From Tethya wilhelma (taxonomy: Eukaryota; Porifera; Demospongiae; Tethyida; Tethyidae): 64,000 nucleotides of DNA. Both the position numbers and the translations under genes were made by a program. Under the pieces are notes generated by a model that worked only from the letters and a program-made list of their open reading frames with translations, was not told where the DNA came from and did no database searches. Location: NCBI GenBank assembly GCA_964030475.1, contig CAXIPT010000004.1, forward strand, positions 1,531,086 to 1,595,085, read 5' to 3'. This document shows, piece by piece, positions 33,531-45,495 of the stretch; the first letter of the stretch is position 1, and every line of letters begins with the position of its first letter.

Positions 33531-34634
33531 ATACGTATACGGTAGTACGTATAATAGGAATGGGTCGACTGTGGTCCCATAGACACAATACTAAATGTTG
33601 GCCACTATAAAAATCTAGTCAAACAAAAATTGAAAATTAAGCCTTCAAAGTAGCTCAGAGGCTCTCAATGATAGATTACCAACTGCATGCAAGGCATTAG
33701 CCTCGTTCCCAGCCCCCCAAAAAATTGCCGGGGCCTGGGGACGAGGCTAGCAAGGCATAAAACTCACAAAAACTTTCCTCAGCACTCGTAGAGAGCGGTA
33801 GTGGGAAGCCACCATAGTGCCCGGGTTTTTGTTCTCCTAACTTACGTACTTCCTAACTGATTTACTTGCCGCGGAAACTGAGGAGTCCAGACTGAGAACC
33901 AGAATGTGTTGAGCCAACTTTGACAGCACAAAGTAAGTTCTTTTCATGGGTACTGCATTCTTTGGTACGTGCTTTCATCATGAATAGGCCTAAACAAGAA
34001 CTAAAATCTAAGAAAGCTTTGAAACTTAGTGTATAATTAGTAAATTCATGTACTACAATGCAGCCATCTTCATAGGTAGAGTTCAAAGGTCATTATCCAC
34101 GTGGCATTATTATGCGCATGCGCACTAGCCTCTAGCATAATGAAGTGCATGTAGCTGCCACTCAAGCTTTTTGCAGGAACTAACCAGTAACCAGTCTCTG
34201 ATAGTCTCCACACTGTAGTGTTGAAAAAAAAGTGAATGAACAAGTAGTAAAATTTTTAAAATTATTAGTGTAGGAATGGGCAGTGTGGAAAAAAGTATTG
34301 GAACAATTTAAGGCAGGGTCTCAGTTTCGGCACATGACTACTTCATTTTTATGCCCAACTCTTGGCCAGCAGTCCAGCTTAAGTTATATACCTGTCTATT
34401 ATAGTTTACTCCATTTCTTAGCCAAATAATAAACCAATGTAATAATAATAAGCTATAATATGGTACTATATATATCAGTATACGAATTATTGCAACATGA
34501 CACTGAAAAATCCATAAGAGGGATCAAAAATAAAAATGAAGCAGTCATGTGACAAAACTGAGACCCTGCCTTGTTCCAATACTTTTTACCGCACTGCCCA
34601 TTCCTACACTACTTATTTTTTTGAAAGTTTTAAA
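33531..34634 (-). mobile_element. Family A foldback element, copy 5
   Basis: Inverse orientation. The terminal hairpin at 33531-33552 has a two-base bulge (ATACGTATAC, GGTA, GTACGTAT). The foldback part is at 34241-34634. A 52-bp TAGCCTCG MITE is nested inside at 33698-33749, so this copy predates that insertion. Confidence 0.85.
33698..33749. mobile_element. 52-bp Mutator-like MITE with 9-bp duplication
   Basis: Element TAGCCTCG...CGAGGCTA, a hairpin of 52 bases. Flanked on both sides by GCAAGGCAT (33689-33697 and 33750-33758), a perfect 9-bp target duplication. The host is a family A element whose other copies supply the empty site. Confidence 0.9.
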
Positions 34635-35317
34635 AAATAATGATGTATACGTGATATGATTGAAAGTGAGCTATAAATAGATTTGAGCTCAAAGGAATTC
34701 ACAAATATGGTGTTATGTGCAAAAACATACTATTTTGTTTAGACTTGGAATTAATTCCTATGAGTATTATACCGGATATCAGTATATATCCGGACCATTT
34801 TACTGGACCATTAATTTCCATTCACGTGCATGTACATGCACTCTCATTGATCATGCATGCATTCTCAAATTTGATGATCAATAACATGATCAATTGTTTC
34901 AAACGTTCTAGTTTCTTCTTTGACGTGCATCAGTTGTTCAAAGGTTTTCCAGTTTGTTCTGATCTTCTCTAGTTACTGTAGATTCCATTATCATGATGCA
35001 ACTTAAATCATGTGAATGAAAATCAATGGTCCTCTGACTCTCTTGCTCAATAGTGTGCCCTTCCTAGCCTATTAAAGCTCTGTGTTTTAAGCTATAGCAG
35101 ATCAAAATCGAGCAGCAAATTTAAAACTATCTATACCTAACGGATAGGGCATCATCTGAGTTATTAACCGCTTCCTTCTACATTATATCATCACCGATCA
35201 TTGCAGATGTGAGGTGTTAATATGTACAGTAACTGTTCTGTACTGTATTGTCTTTATACATGGCATAATAATGTGTGCACTTTTAATTTAATTTGTTTTC
35301 AGTCAGAAGAGTCGATA

Positions 35318-36288
35318 ATGGGATCCAATGACCAGCAACAACTTATATACGATCAAGGCTTCCATTATGCAATTCAAACAGCCCAGGAGTTATCAACACA
35401 GATTATATATTGGATTCCTCGAAGAGATGCTACTCTCGACAATTTACGTTTAATTCAGAAGCTGATAGAAGAGAGCTACCAAAAACGCACCATTGCCAAA
35501 GTCAGTGGTGCTAGTGCTGCAGCAGTCGGGAGCACCATGGCTATAGTGGGATTTGGCTTGAGCTTTGTCACGTTTGGTGCCAGTCTTGGATTGACCATTG
35601 TTGGCGGAGTCATTGCAGCTGCTGGTGGAATCACTATGGGCGGATCAGATATTGGGGATTTAGTGGTATCACGATCGCACATGAAGTCTGTCGAGAGCAT
35701 CATTGAAAAAGATAGACAGCTTTCCACTGAAATACGTGAGACTGCTGAAAGGCTTTCTACTCAAGTGAAGAAGTTGGCAACTAAATATCCGACTATGAAT
35801 GAACAAGTCATATTTACAGCCATTGCGAACATCATTACAGGTATATATATGTATAATGATATAACATTATTTTGATAGTGTGGTTAATTATAAATATTAG
35901 TGAAACTGATTATATTGCATTAGGTGGTCAAGCAGCAAAAGTGCTCTATGATGGCTACAAAATCATTGATGCTGGCTTTGATGTTGGAAGGGCTATCCTT
36001 AGGGTTGGCCGTTTTGCTTCCACTGGAGCTAGTGCAGCCAGGATTGCCTGGACTGGTATCAACACTATTGCTGGTGGTCTCAGCATTGCTGGAGTGGTCT
36101 TTGATGCCATAGCATTGCCGTTTGACTTCTTCGTTCTCGTAAAAGGGTCGTATGATATCCACAAGTACAGGACAGGAAATGGTTCCAACAGCAACAAGGC
36201 CAATAAAGTTGCAAAGATCATCAACGACCTTGAGCAACACAAGCAAGAAATGCTCCAGATTCAAAGTGTGCTTCAGGAAGAGTCTTAA
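35318..36288 (+). CDS. Apolipoprotein-L-like protein
   Basis: Exons 35318-35840 and 35924-36288 join in phase to 295 codons plus stop. The ATG lies just after an acceptor (TTTTCAG|TCAGAAGAG), so a 5' UTR exon exists upstream. The order of features is: amphipathic N-terminal helix; basic YQKRTIAK; a Gly/Ala-rich hydrophobic hairpin (about residues 72-115, with VGSTMAIVGFGLSFVTFG and TIVGGVIAAAGGI); a charged coiled coil (EKDRQLSTEIRETAERL); a second Gly/Ala-rich hydrophobic stretch (GLSIAGVVFDAIALPFD); and a charged C-terminal helix (NDLEQHKQEMLQIQSV). This is the apolipoprotein L layout. ApoL proteins bind or insert into membranes, with roles in lipid and ion handling and in some cases immunity; the role here is unknown. 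No signal peptide is seen, so it is probably intracellular. A duplicated 3' end is at 30621. Confidence 0.8.
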
Positions 36289-36805
36289 CTGAGCCACCAA
36301 ACAATTGCATGTAATTGTGCTGTAATGTCTCTAAGCTTATACATTTGTATTAATTTAATTGTTTACCCCCATGGATTTTACAACTGTTAGTACTATGCCT
36401 GCTCATACAGCATGTCTCTATATATATGTATTTGCATGCATGTGTTATCTGTTTGTGTGGAAAAGTAATGTGTTTAGTTGTTTATTGTGATGGACTTGTA
36501 ACTCTTAGTGTTAGTCTTTAATCTAGTTTGTGCAAATGTGTGTAGTATGTAATTATCGTGTTATATAGCACTTATTTGTGTGTAGCTGTTAACTAGTCTT
36601 ATTAGTTGTTAGGTGTTGTTTATTCACACTTAATCTTATTAGTAATTCTGTTAGTCTATATATAAGCTGAGTTTTAGTTTTTCAGTTTAGAATTGTGAAT
36701 GTGTTTTTCTCAGTAGTTTGTTTCTCTCTTTCATTAAAGTTAATCCCGTCAACTGACACACGAAAGCTTTAAGTCCTTTGCGCTTTAACTCGCCAACAGT
36801 TTGTT

Positions 36806-37769
36806 ACAAGTATAGTAAAAATTTCATAAAAATTATATACAGTGTAGGAATGGGCAGTGAGGTAAAAAGTAAGGAAACAAGGCATGTCGCAATTTCGGCA
36901 CATGACTACTTCATTTTCATTTTTAAACTTCATTTTTGTACATGCCTGGATAAAAATAATAGTTTGAATTCATAGATCATGCATACCAATTAGTATGCTG
37001 CAGAGTGTGCCACCTTGTGGTCGGATTACTGACAGGGAGTGCCAATGGATTAATTGAGGTGTGGAACTTAACTGTTAGCTAGCTAAGTGGGGCAAAGTAT
37101 ATAAGCAGGCAATCTAGGCAAATTTGTTTTAGTTAATCCTCAATACTCTACTTGAGCATAAAAAAATGAAGTAGTCATGTGCCGAAATTGCGACATGCCT
37201 TGTTTCCTTACTTTTTACCGCACTGCCCATTCCTACACTGTATATAATTTTTATGAAATTTTTACTATACTTGTTCATTCACTTTTTTCAACACTAAAGT
37301 GAGGAGACTATATGAGGGACTTAGTAAGTCCTTACAAAAAGCTCAGAGTAGCAGTACTATTAGGCTAATGCGCATGCGCATTAAATGCCACGTGGATAGA
37401 TTACGACCTTTGACCTCTACCTACAAAAAAATGGCTGTATTGAAGTGTATGAATTTATATACTAAGTTTTAAAGCTTTCTAGCTCTTGTTTTAACACATT
37501 TGGGCAGAAAGCGAGTGTAAAAGGCACTAGTCCAGATGAGAGCAAGTTGTTCTGTGTAGTCAAAACAAGCTCAACGTCTTTTGTTTCTCAGTCTGGAAAT
37601 CGCTTTCAAGTAACTGAGTCAGTTAGGCCATGCAACCGTTTTTTAATCTGTCTGAGAGAGCTTCTGAGCAAGTTTGAAGGTTTAAGTTTGTCTTGCTAGA
37701 TTTTTATGGTGATATAAACATTTTGTATTGTGTCTATGGGACAGTCGGTCCATTCCTACTATACGTACT
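36806..37769 (+). mobile_element. Family A foldback element, copy 6
   Basis: Starts ACAAGTATAGTAAAAATTTC. Foldback arms are at about 36840-36925 and 37160-37270. It ends GGTCCATTCCTACTATACGTAC but lacks the second hairpin arm. It is inserted between the ApoL-like gene and the ectodomain gene; the paralogous block at 30.6-31.0 kb lacks it. Confidence 0.85.
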
Positions 37770-38019
37770 TTTAACCTCAGCAGATTATTCATTGATTAAT
37801 TTTGTGACTGCATGTGCATTCTTATTCATAGACTGTTTTCTTTGTGAGCTATTAAATTGTTGTTTATCCGGGACTGAATTATCCCATAATTTTTCTTCCG
37901 TGTTCATAATGTTTTTTGTGGTTTCATCACGCCGCAGTAACGTATACGCGTAGCGCGTAATTGGAAATGATAGAAATTTTTGTCATGACGACCTTTACCA
38001 TTCTTTGCTAGCTGATCCG

Positions 38020-39531
38020 ATGAAAGGTCACAAAGGTGATTCTGGACCCCTTCTTTCTGAAAATAGCCTGTATCATCTTGAAGGTAAGTGCATGACGGTT
38101 ATAAGGAGCTATAAATCACATTTTCATATGCTGGCTATGCCATGTATGTAATGATGACTGACAGTCTGTAATGAGTACACATGCAAAAAGCTTGCCTGCA
38201 AATCAGCAAATGTGTTTGAGCCAACAGAAGTAAGTTCAAGATGAAGAGGTAGTCAAGATACATTATAATACTTATCCCATTCACCTATTGTAAGCTAAAC
38301 ATGTAGTATTTTCAGCTTAAAATCAGTTCATTATCCTTGAATCAATTCAAGAGTTGTACTCACAAACAAGAGAACACAACGCAATTAACATATGGATACA
38401 AAGAACATTCTATTTCAGAACCAGTCAGTGGCACAGTACAATTATAGCTAACAATACAAGGAAACACTGTTAAAAATATTGACCCTTGATTATCATGCAT
38501 GCAGATTATAACTGTGTATATCTGATTAGCTGGCAAAATGAAAACAATGCTTACTTTTTTCACCAGGTTGAGTGCACTCTGATACCAAGATGAAAAAGGA
38601 CAAACTCTCTCAATCCAAGAGCAAGTCACTCCCTCCAATCCCTGCTCCCTGTATTCTCCTCCTCTCCTACCTCCTTCTTTTAGTTTTCTTCATCTTCCTT
38701 GTCTTTCTCGACAGAGAAGATGTCGTTTTAGCTCACCAAGGAGACACCCTCTACGTGAGTAGCGAGCAAGACACATTCTGGAACTCCAGACTGACCATCA
38801 GTGAAGCTTTCGTTGATTATCATACATCTCACGAAATTGCAATTTACGTTGTACCGACATCTAAAGTGATCGTTCATACGGTTCAGAACACGTACCAACA
38901 AACTGATGGTATTTTTCAAGTAAATGCTTCGAGAATTACTGGGAAAATTCCATTCATTTACCAAATGCAGTCTATGGACTATGAAATGACTGCTAAGAAT
39001 CAAGACCCTATCATGACTCAAGGTGAACTGCTCGTGTTTGACAACCATGGAGACTACAGCACATACATATCTGGATTTGACTATGTCAAAAAGAATGCCG
39101 TGTTCAACCAAACCTTTCTGATTGGAGCTAATGACAACCCTGTCACAAGTTCCTTAAAGTTTAGCCCCAAAGACCCAACTCACAAGTACTATTTTGTGAC
39201 CAGCTCTACTCCTGCTAACATTACCTACCGGTACAGAGCTACAGTGGTTCAAAACGGTTACGACACTAAAGATTACGGCAAAGAAACTTGCGAAGTTCGA
39301 TTCAGGTTCGATCCTAACAACAAGCGGTGTTTTGTGGATATAGCTGCAAATGATGCAGTCACTGTATTGGCCTATGTCCATGCAAATGCTTCCAGTAGCG
39401 ATATCACACAGATTATCGTGGACACCAGTCGAGTGCTGCCTCCTCCTAGTGTGTTGATGGGTGTGTTTATCATTCTTGTCTTTTTGCCTCTTGTTGCCAT
39501 GGTAATGTGTACCTTTAGACGCTATAACTAA
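38020..39531 (+). CDS. Double-anchored ectodomain protein, subtype A, intact
   Basis: Exons 38020-38083 and 38573-39531 (341 codons with stop). Exon 1 encodes MKGHKGDSGPLLSENSLYHLE. Exon 2 has a basic stretch (KMKKDKLSQSKSKS), TM1 (ILLLSYLLLLVFFIFLVFL), an ectodomain of about 230 aa with Asn-X-Ser/Thr sites (NASRI, NQTF, NITY, NASSS), and a C-terminal TM2 (VLMGVFIILVFLPLVAMVMC) ending RRYN. A cytoplasmic N-terminus with both ends in the membrane and a lumenal or extracellular loop is inferred from charge. No family is recognised. The usual acceptor position is destroyed (GTTGAG instead of GTCAC); using the AG five bases on keeps the frame but drops Gly-His. Confidence 0.8.
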
Positions 39532-39832
39532 TTGTTAGATTTTACATACTTCTTTTTTTCTTTTGTCACCATTGTTTTTTGCTGCTTTTTATTCCATTGA
39601 TGTTTTCTCCCATTATAATTATTATTATTTTGTTCCATAATTAATTTTCAAGATTTATGTTCATACTCTATGAAGTTTTATGACGACCTTATTTACTAAC
39701 TTCTTTTTCTTTTGTCACCATTGATTTTTTGCTGCTTTTTTTGAGTTTAATTCCACTGATGTTTTGATCCATATTCATAATATTAAATTTATTATGTTTA
39801 TGCTCAATGAAAATTTTTTAGGGGGGTTGACA

Positions 39833-39948
39833 CAGTTCAAAATATGCTCCAACAATTGCAAACAGATGGTATTTTTCAAGTCAATGCTTCGAGAAAAACT
39901 GGGACAATTCCATAATTCATTTACCAGATGCAGTCTATGGACTATCAG
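39833..39948 (+). pseudogene. Ectodomain gene fragment, subtype A
   Basis: About 115 bases (CAGATGGTATTTTTCAAGTC, GGACAATTCCATAATTC, CAGTCTATGGACTATCAGGT) match the middle of exon 2 of the gene at 38573, with a frameshifting insertion (CCATAATTC). No flanking gene parts remain, so it is a duplication scar. Confidence 0.75.
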
Positions 39949-40206
39949 GTAACTTTCTCAGTCCAAAAGAAAGTTCTCCCTTCTGATCCCCACTCCCTGT
40001 TGTGCATGACCTGTTTTTTGTTAAGATTTTTTGCAATAAATGATCTATCTGGCGAGAAAGGACACAGACAGTAACTGTTATTCTGGAATGCTAATTAAAC
40101 TCGCTTTTATGACGTAATTTATATTATGCGCGTACCCACGCCCACCTCCTCCTAGATCCTCCAGAGTACAATGACTAGGGTGTGGCAGATGCTTAAAATC
40201 GTAAAA

Positions 40207-41363
40207 ATGGAGACCCTATTTCCTTCCACAAGCACGTCTAATAAAGGTACTGTCGTGATCATCATCATACGCGCAATCATGCATATGATATGTCTATGTG
40301 CATAGTTTGCTGCATGCAGAATTTATGTCAATTTTTACTTGAGATATGGATAATGATAATGCTGTACTTTTTTTGTGTCGATCATGCACCCCGCAAAACA
40401 GGTCACCCTGATATAAAATTTAATGTTGACATGAAGCGGAAAGAAGGCAATCTATCTGGAAAGAAGCACAGTCTTTCGATTGCTGCCCCATGTATTCTAC
40501 TCATATCCTACATCCTTTTTTTCGTAGCATTAATTTTGTTCTTCTTCATGCCAACAGAAGTTGTAATTCCTGCTCACCAAGGAGATCTTGTGCTTCTGCA
40601 AGATGTCAGCTACAGTTCTGGTTCAAAGTTTCAGGTTAGTGAATTACCTTACCTGGACGACCTGTCTTCACACAACTGTTCGATCTTTGTTGTGCCAACC
40701 TCTCAAGTGAAGCTCCACACTGAGCAAAAGATGTTTCAAGAAAATGGTGAATATCTTTCAAACGCTTCTTGGTCAAAAGGACAAATACCTTTCATTTACC
40801 AACTATCGTCAATAGAGTACGAAGTCACTGCTGCTAGCGAGAATGATTCGACCATCGATGGTGAACTGGTGGTATTTGCTGACTTTGTTGGCTATTACGA
40901 ATATGTCACTCATGTCAAATCTTACGCCATTTCTGTGTTCAATCAGAGCTTTCCAATTGGTGCAAAAAACCAATCGAAAACCACCACGATTAAATTTTCA
41001 ACCGAACCACGAGCACGCAGTCGTAAGTACTACTATGTTGTCACCTTTATTCCTGGTAAAACGACCTTCTCCTACAAAGCTACTGTAAACCATGATTATT
41101 ATGATCCCAAAGATTATGGAAAAGAACATTGTACTGTTAGACTCCTGCCAATCGATATAGAGTGTTCAATTGACGTACTTCCAAATGACAATGTCACTTT
41201 ATTGGGACTCCAACAGCCCAATAACAAGAGTAGCGTGAACACACAGATCATAGTAGATTCCATTCGTATTTTACCTCCCCCTAGTGCGTTGATGTTTGTG
41301 TTTGTCATTCTCGTCTTTTTGCCTCTTGTTGCCATGGTAATGTGTACCTTTACTAGACGCTAG
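40207..41363 (+). CDS. Double-anchored ectodomain protein, subtype B, intact
   Basis: Exons 40207-40246 and 40402-41363 give 333 aa. The first exon is unlike those of the other copies (METLFPSTSTSNK) and has been replaced or captured. Exon 2 follows the common plan: basic NLSGKKHSLS, TM1 (ILLISYILFFVALILFFF), an ectodomain with HNCSIFVVP, NASWSKGQIPFIYQ, SKTTTIKFSTE, DPKDYGKEHCTVR and IECSIDV, then TM2 (ALMFVFVILVFLPLVAMVM) and a short tail TRR. Three ectodomain cysteines (NCS, HCT, ECS) are shared with subtype C. Sequence from its 3' end recurs as relics in every downstream repeat unit. Confidence 0.8.
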
Positions 41364-41539
41364 CTGTTTCTTTTCGTCACTTTAATAAGGTTTTTCTGCT
41401 ACATAACCTATAGTGACTCATAAAAGTAATGATTGGTGCATTATATAAAAGTTGTGTATGTTTTTGACACTGCATGTTTAGTTGAGAGTTACAGATCTTG
41501 CAAGTTTTCCCCCCATTTTAGTATATTGTGAGCATGTTA

Positions 41540-41902
41540 CAGTGGCGTAGCCAGGATTTTAGAAAAGAGGGAGCAATAAAAATATTGCGCGCGAAGCGCG
41601 CCGAAAATTTTGTCCGGCCGGAAACCACACCCACCTAATTAGCTAATTTTAGCCCCTCCCATTCATTAAATTGAACCGCAGCACGCGCTCACTAGATCGA
41701 ACGCTCTCTAAAGTTTTGTAGCAGCAAAAAGAAAGCTTTTAAAAGTTGTTTTGTATTGAATTCTGGCCAAAGATGACTGTTAAGCAGCGATGCTAAAGTA
41801 AGTGCACGAAAGAATAGCGCATTATAATACCAAAGCGTAAATTTCGCGACTGAAAAAAGGGGGGGCAAGCGCCCCCCTAGTCCCCCCTTGGCTACGCCAC
41901 TG
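41540..41902. mobile_element. hAT-like MITE, CAGTGGCGTAGCC termini, 5-bp duplication
   Basis: Starts CAGTGGCGTAGCCAGGATTT and ends GGCTACGCCACTG, with GC-rich subterminal repeats (GCGCGCGAAGCGCGC; GGGGGGCAAGCGCCCCCCTA). The flanks carry TGTTA on both sides (41535-41539 and 41903-41907). The empty site GAGCATGTTATATAAAG is visible in the paralogous units at about 43780 and 47515, which fixes the ends exactly. Confidence 0.9.
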
Positions 41903-42048
41903 TGTTATATAAAGTGTCCTTGTTTGTGTGCATGCACGTTTCCTCCTCTATACATAGCGCATGCTGGTTGTTAAGTTCGTAAGTTCTTGCTATGATGATC
42001 CTTACCATCAGTAATAAACTGACCTTGCTGGTGTAGGTTTGGATAAGG

Positions 42049-43245
42049 ATGAAAGGTGAGAAAAATGATTCTGTTTTTTTCTTTCCTGAAAGTGGACTAT
42101 GCACTGAAGGTGTGCAGCTAAGTGAACAAAGTTTGCATCCTAAATTCTTGCCTTTAATTTTATATATATAGCACTGCAGCATGAGTTATTATTACATGAC
42201 TTGTGTGTAAGCATGTCAGATGAAGCTTTTAGTCTGGCATATGCAATTATGTCATATTTGTGTCCCTCTGTATGCACTATCAAAAGCAGGTCACTCTGAA
42301 ATTGACATGAAGGGAAAAAAAGCCAACCCATCTGGAAAGAAATGGTCCCTCCCGACTGCTGCCCCCTGCACTCTACTCCTATCCTACCTTCTTCTTCTCC
42401 TAGCCTTTTATTTGATGTTCTTCCTCCTAAAAATAGACATGATTCCTGTCTTTGAAGGAGACATGGTGCTTATACAAAATTTCAGTGGCCGTTTTGCTAC
42501 AAGGCTTCAAATCAGCGAAATGCCTTTCTTTGGTGATGTCTCCGCCCACAACTGTTCTATTTTTGCTGTACCAATCTCTCAAGTGAATCTTCACACTGAG
42601 CAAAAGACATTTCAAGAAAATGACGAATATATTTCAAATGCTTCGTGGTCAAAAGGACAAATACGTTTCGTTTACGAACTATCGTCAATAGAGTATGAAG
42701 TCACTGCTTCTAGCGAGAATGATTCAACTATCAATGGTGAATTGGTGGTATTTGATGACTTTGAAGGCTACAGTGAATTCATCACTGGGTACGATTATGC
42801 TAAACGTTTCGGCCTGTTGATTCAGAACTTTACAGTCGGAGCAAAAAATCAATCGAAAACAACCACCTTAAAATTTTCGACGGAGCAGCAAGAACGTGAA
42901 CGCAAGTACTACTACGTGGCCAGCATGATCCCTGGTAAAACAACCTTCTCCTACAAAGCTACAGTAGTTCACCACTACTATGATCCTAAAGATTATGGAA
43001 AAGAGAACTGTTCTGTCCACTTTGGTCTACCCTCCGATAAGCAGTGCTCTTTAGATCTGGTTGCAAATCATCAGTTTGCCCTGTTGGCCCTCGTACATCC
43101 TAATAAGACGAGTAGCGAAAAGACGCAGATTGAGGTGGACTACATACGCCTTCTACCTCCCCCTGATGTGTTGGTATTCCTGTTTGTAGTTTTTGTTATG
43201 TTGCCCCTGGTGACTGTTTCACTGTACACCTTTAAACGTCTGTAG
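42049..43245 (+). CDS. Double-anchored ectodomain protein, subtype C, copy 1
   Basis: Exons 42049-42109 and 42290-43245, 338 aa. Exon 1 encodes MKGEKNDSVFFFPESGLCTE. Exon 2 adds GHSEIDMKGKK, a Lys-rich juxtamembrane part, TM1 (TLLLSYLLLLLAFYLMFFLL), an ectodomain with HNCSIFAVPISQVNLHTEQK, NASWSKGQIRFVYE, QNFTVGAKNQSKTT, YYYVASMIPGKTTFSYKATV, DPKDYGKENCSVH and QCSLD, then TM2 (VLVFLFVVFVMLPLVTVSLY) and tail KRL. At least four N-glycosylation sites are visible. The region upstream of exon 1 is highly conserved between copies, suggesting a shared promoter. No function is recognised. It is the first of four tandem units. Confidence 0.8.
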
Positions 43246-43359
43246 ATACTTATGCTTGCTTTTATTTGCTTGAATTGTGTTAGTTAGTAGTATACATTAA
43301 CTTATGAGTGTGGTTTCCCTTTTAGACTATTGTTTGTGTGAATAATATTATTCATTCAT

Positions 43360-43612
43360 GATTATTATGGAAAAGAACACTGTACTGTGAGACTCCTGCC
43401 AACCGATACAGAACGCTCAATCGACGTACTTCCAAATGAAAATGTCACTTTATTGGGACTCCAACAGCCCAATAACAAGAGTAGCATGAACACACAGATC
43501 ATAGTACACTCCATTCGTGTTCTACCTCCCCCTAGTCCGTTGATGTTTGTGTGTATCATTCTCGTCTTTTTGCCTCGTGTTGCCATGGTAATGTGTATCT
43601 TTACTAGATGCT
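43360..43612 (+). pseudogene. Subtype B 3' relic, unit 1
   Basis: Matches 41105-41363 (GGAAAAGAACACTGTACTGT, CTTTATTGGGACTCCAACAG, CCATGGTAATGTGTATC). Only the last third of subtype B exon 2 is present. It is open over most of its length but has no start or TM1, so it cannot make the full protein. Confidence 0.8.
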
Positions 43613-43933
43613 ATATAGCTGTTTATTTTTGTCACTTTTAAGGTTTTTCTGCTATAGATAACCTTTAGTACTATTAATGATTGATGCATTATAATCATAA
43701 GTTGTGTATGGTTTTGACACTGTTTAGTTGAGAGTTACAGATCTTGCAAGTTTTCCCCCCCATTTTAGTATATTGTGAGCATGTTATATAAAGTGTCCTT
43801 GTTTGTGTGAATGCATGTTTCCTCCTCTATACATAGAATTGTCATGCTGGTTGTTAATAAGTTTCTTGCTATGATGATCTTTACCATCAGTAATAAATTG
43901 ACCCTTGCTGCGCTGGTGTAGGTTTGGATAAGG

Positions 43934-45124
43934 ATGAAAGGTGAGAAAAATGATTCTGGTTTTTCCTTTCCTGAAAGTGGACTATGCACTGAAGGTGTGT
44001 AAGTGAATAAAGTTTGCATCCTAAATTCTTACCTTCAACTATAATTATAGCACTGCAGAGTGGGTTATTATTACATGACTTTAATGTAAGCATGTCAGAT
44101 AAAGGTTTTAGTCTGGCATATGCAATTATGTCATGTTTATGTCCCTCTGTATGCACTATCAAAAGCAGGTCACTCTGAATTTGACATGAAGAAAGAAAAA
44201 GCCAAACCATCTAGAAAGAAATGGTCCCTCCCAGCTGCTGCCCCCTGCACTCTACTCCTATCCTACCTCCTCCTTCTCATAGTCTCTGTTTTTATGTTCT
44301 TCCTTCTAAAAACAGACATGGTTCCTGTCTACGAAGGAGACATGGTGCTTGTACAAAATTTCAACGGCCGTTTTGCTACAAGGCTTCAAATCAGTGAAAT
44401 GCCTTTCTTTGGTGATGTCTCCGCCCACAACTGTTCTATCTTTGTTGTACCAATCTCTCAAGTGAATCTCCACACCGAGCAAAAGACATTCCAAGAAAAT
44501 GGCGAATATCTTTCAAATGCTTCGTGGACAAAAGGGCAAATACGTTTCATTTACGAACTATCGTCAATAGAGTATGAAGTCACTGCTGCTAGCGAGAATG
44601 ATTCAACTATCAACGGTGAGCTGGTGGTATTTGATGAATTTGTTGGCTACAGTGAATTCATCACTGGGTATGATTATGCTAAACGTTTCGGCGTGTTGAT
44701 TCAGAACTTTACAGTCGGAGCAAAAAATCAATCGAAAACAACCACCATAAAATTTTCGACTGAGCAGCAAGAACGTGAACGCAAGTACTACTACGTGGCC
44801 AGCATGGTCCCTGGTAAAACAACCTTCTCCTACAAAGCTACAGTAGTTCACCACTACTACGATCCTAAAGACTACGGTAAAGAGAACTGTTCTGTCCACT
44901 TTGGTCTACCCTCTGATAAAGAGTGCTCTCTGAATCTGGTTGCAAATGATCAATTTGCTCTGTTGGCCCTCGTACATCCTAATAAGACGAGTAGCGAAAA
45001 GACGCAGATTGAGGTGGACTACATACGCCTTCTACCTCCCCCTGATGTGTTGGTATTCCTGTTTGTAGTTTTTGTTATGTTGCCCCTGGTGACTGTTGCA
45101 GTGTACACCTTTAAACGTCTGTAG
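43934..45124 (+). CDS. Double-anchored ectodomain protein, subtype C, copy 2
   Basis: Exons 43934-43994 and 44169-45124, 338 aa. It is nearly identical to copy 1 in the ectodomain. Differences concentrate in the TM1 region (LLLLIVSVFMFFLLKTDMVP) and at scattered ectodomain sites (EFVGYSEFITGY; DKECSLNLVANDQF). The C-terminal TM ends VTVAVYTFKRL. The intron, upstream region and 3' flank are as in copy 1, so the whole unit was duplicated. Confidence 0.8.
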
Positions 45125-45238
45125 ATACTTATGCTTGCTTTTATTTGCTTGAATTATGTTAGTTCGTTGTATACCTTAACTAATGAGTGTGGTTTCCCTT
45201 TTAGACTATTGTTTGTGTGAATAATATTATTCATTCAT

Positions 45239-45495
45239 GATTATTACGGAAAAGAACACTGTACTGTGAGACTCCTACCAATCGATATAGAGTGTTCAAT
45301 TGACGTACTTCCAAATGACAATGTCCCTTTATTGAGACTCCAACATCCCAATAATAAGAGCAGCACAAACACAGATCATATATAGTAGACTCCATTCGTG
45401 TTCTACCTCCCCTTAGTGTGTTGATGTTTGTGTTTGTCATTCTCGTCTTTTTGCCTCTTGTTGCCATGGTAATGTGTACCTCTACTAGACGGTAG
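45239..45495 (+). pseudogene. Subtype B 3' relic, unit 2
   Basis: Matches 41105-41363 and the relic at 43360, with more changes: the stretch corresponding to AACACACAGATCATAGTAGA carries an indel, shifting the frame. Not translatable as a unit. Confidence 0.75.
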
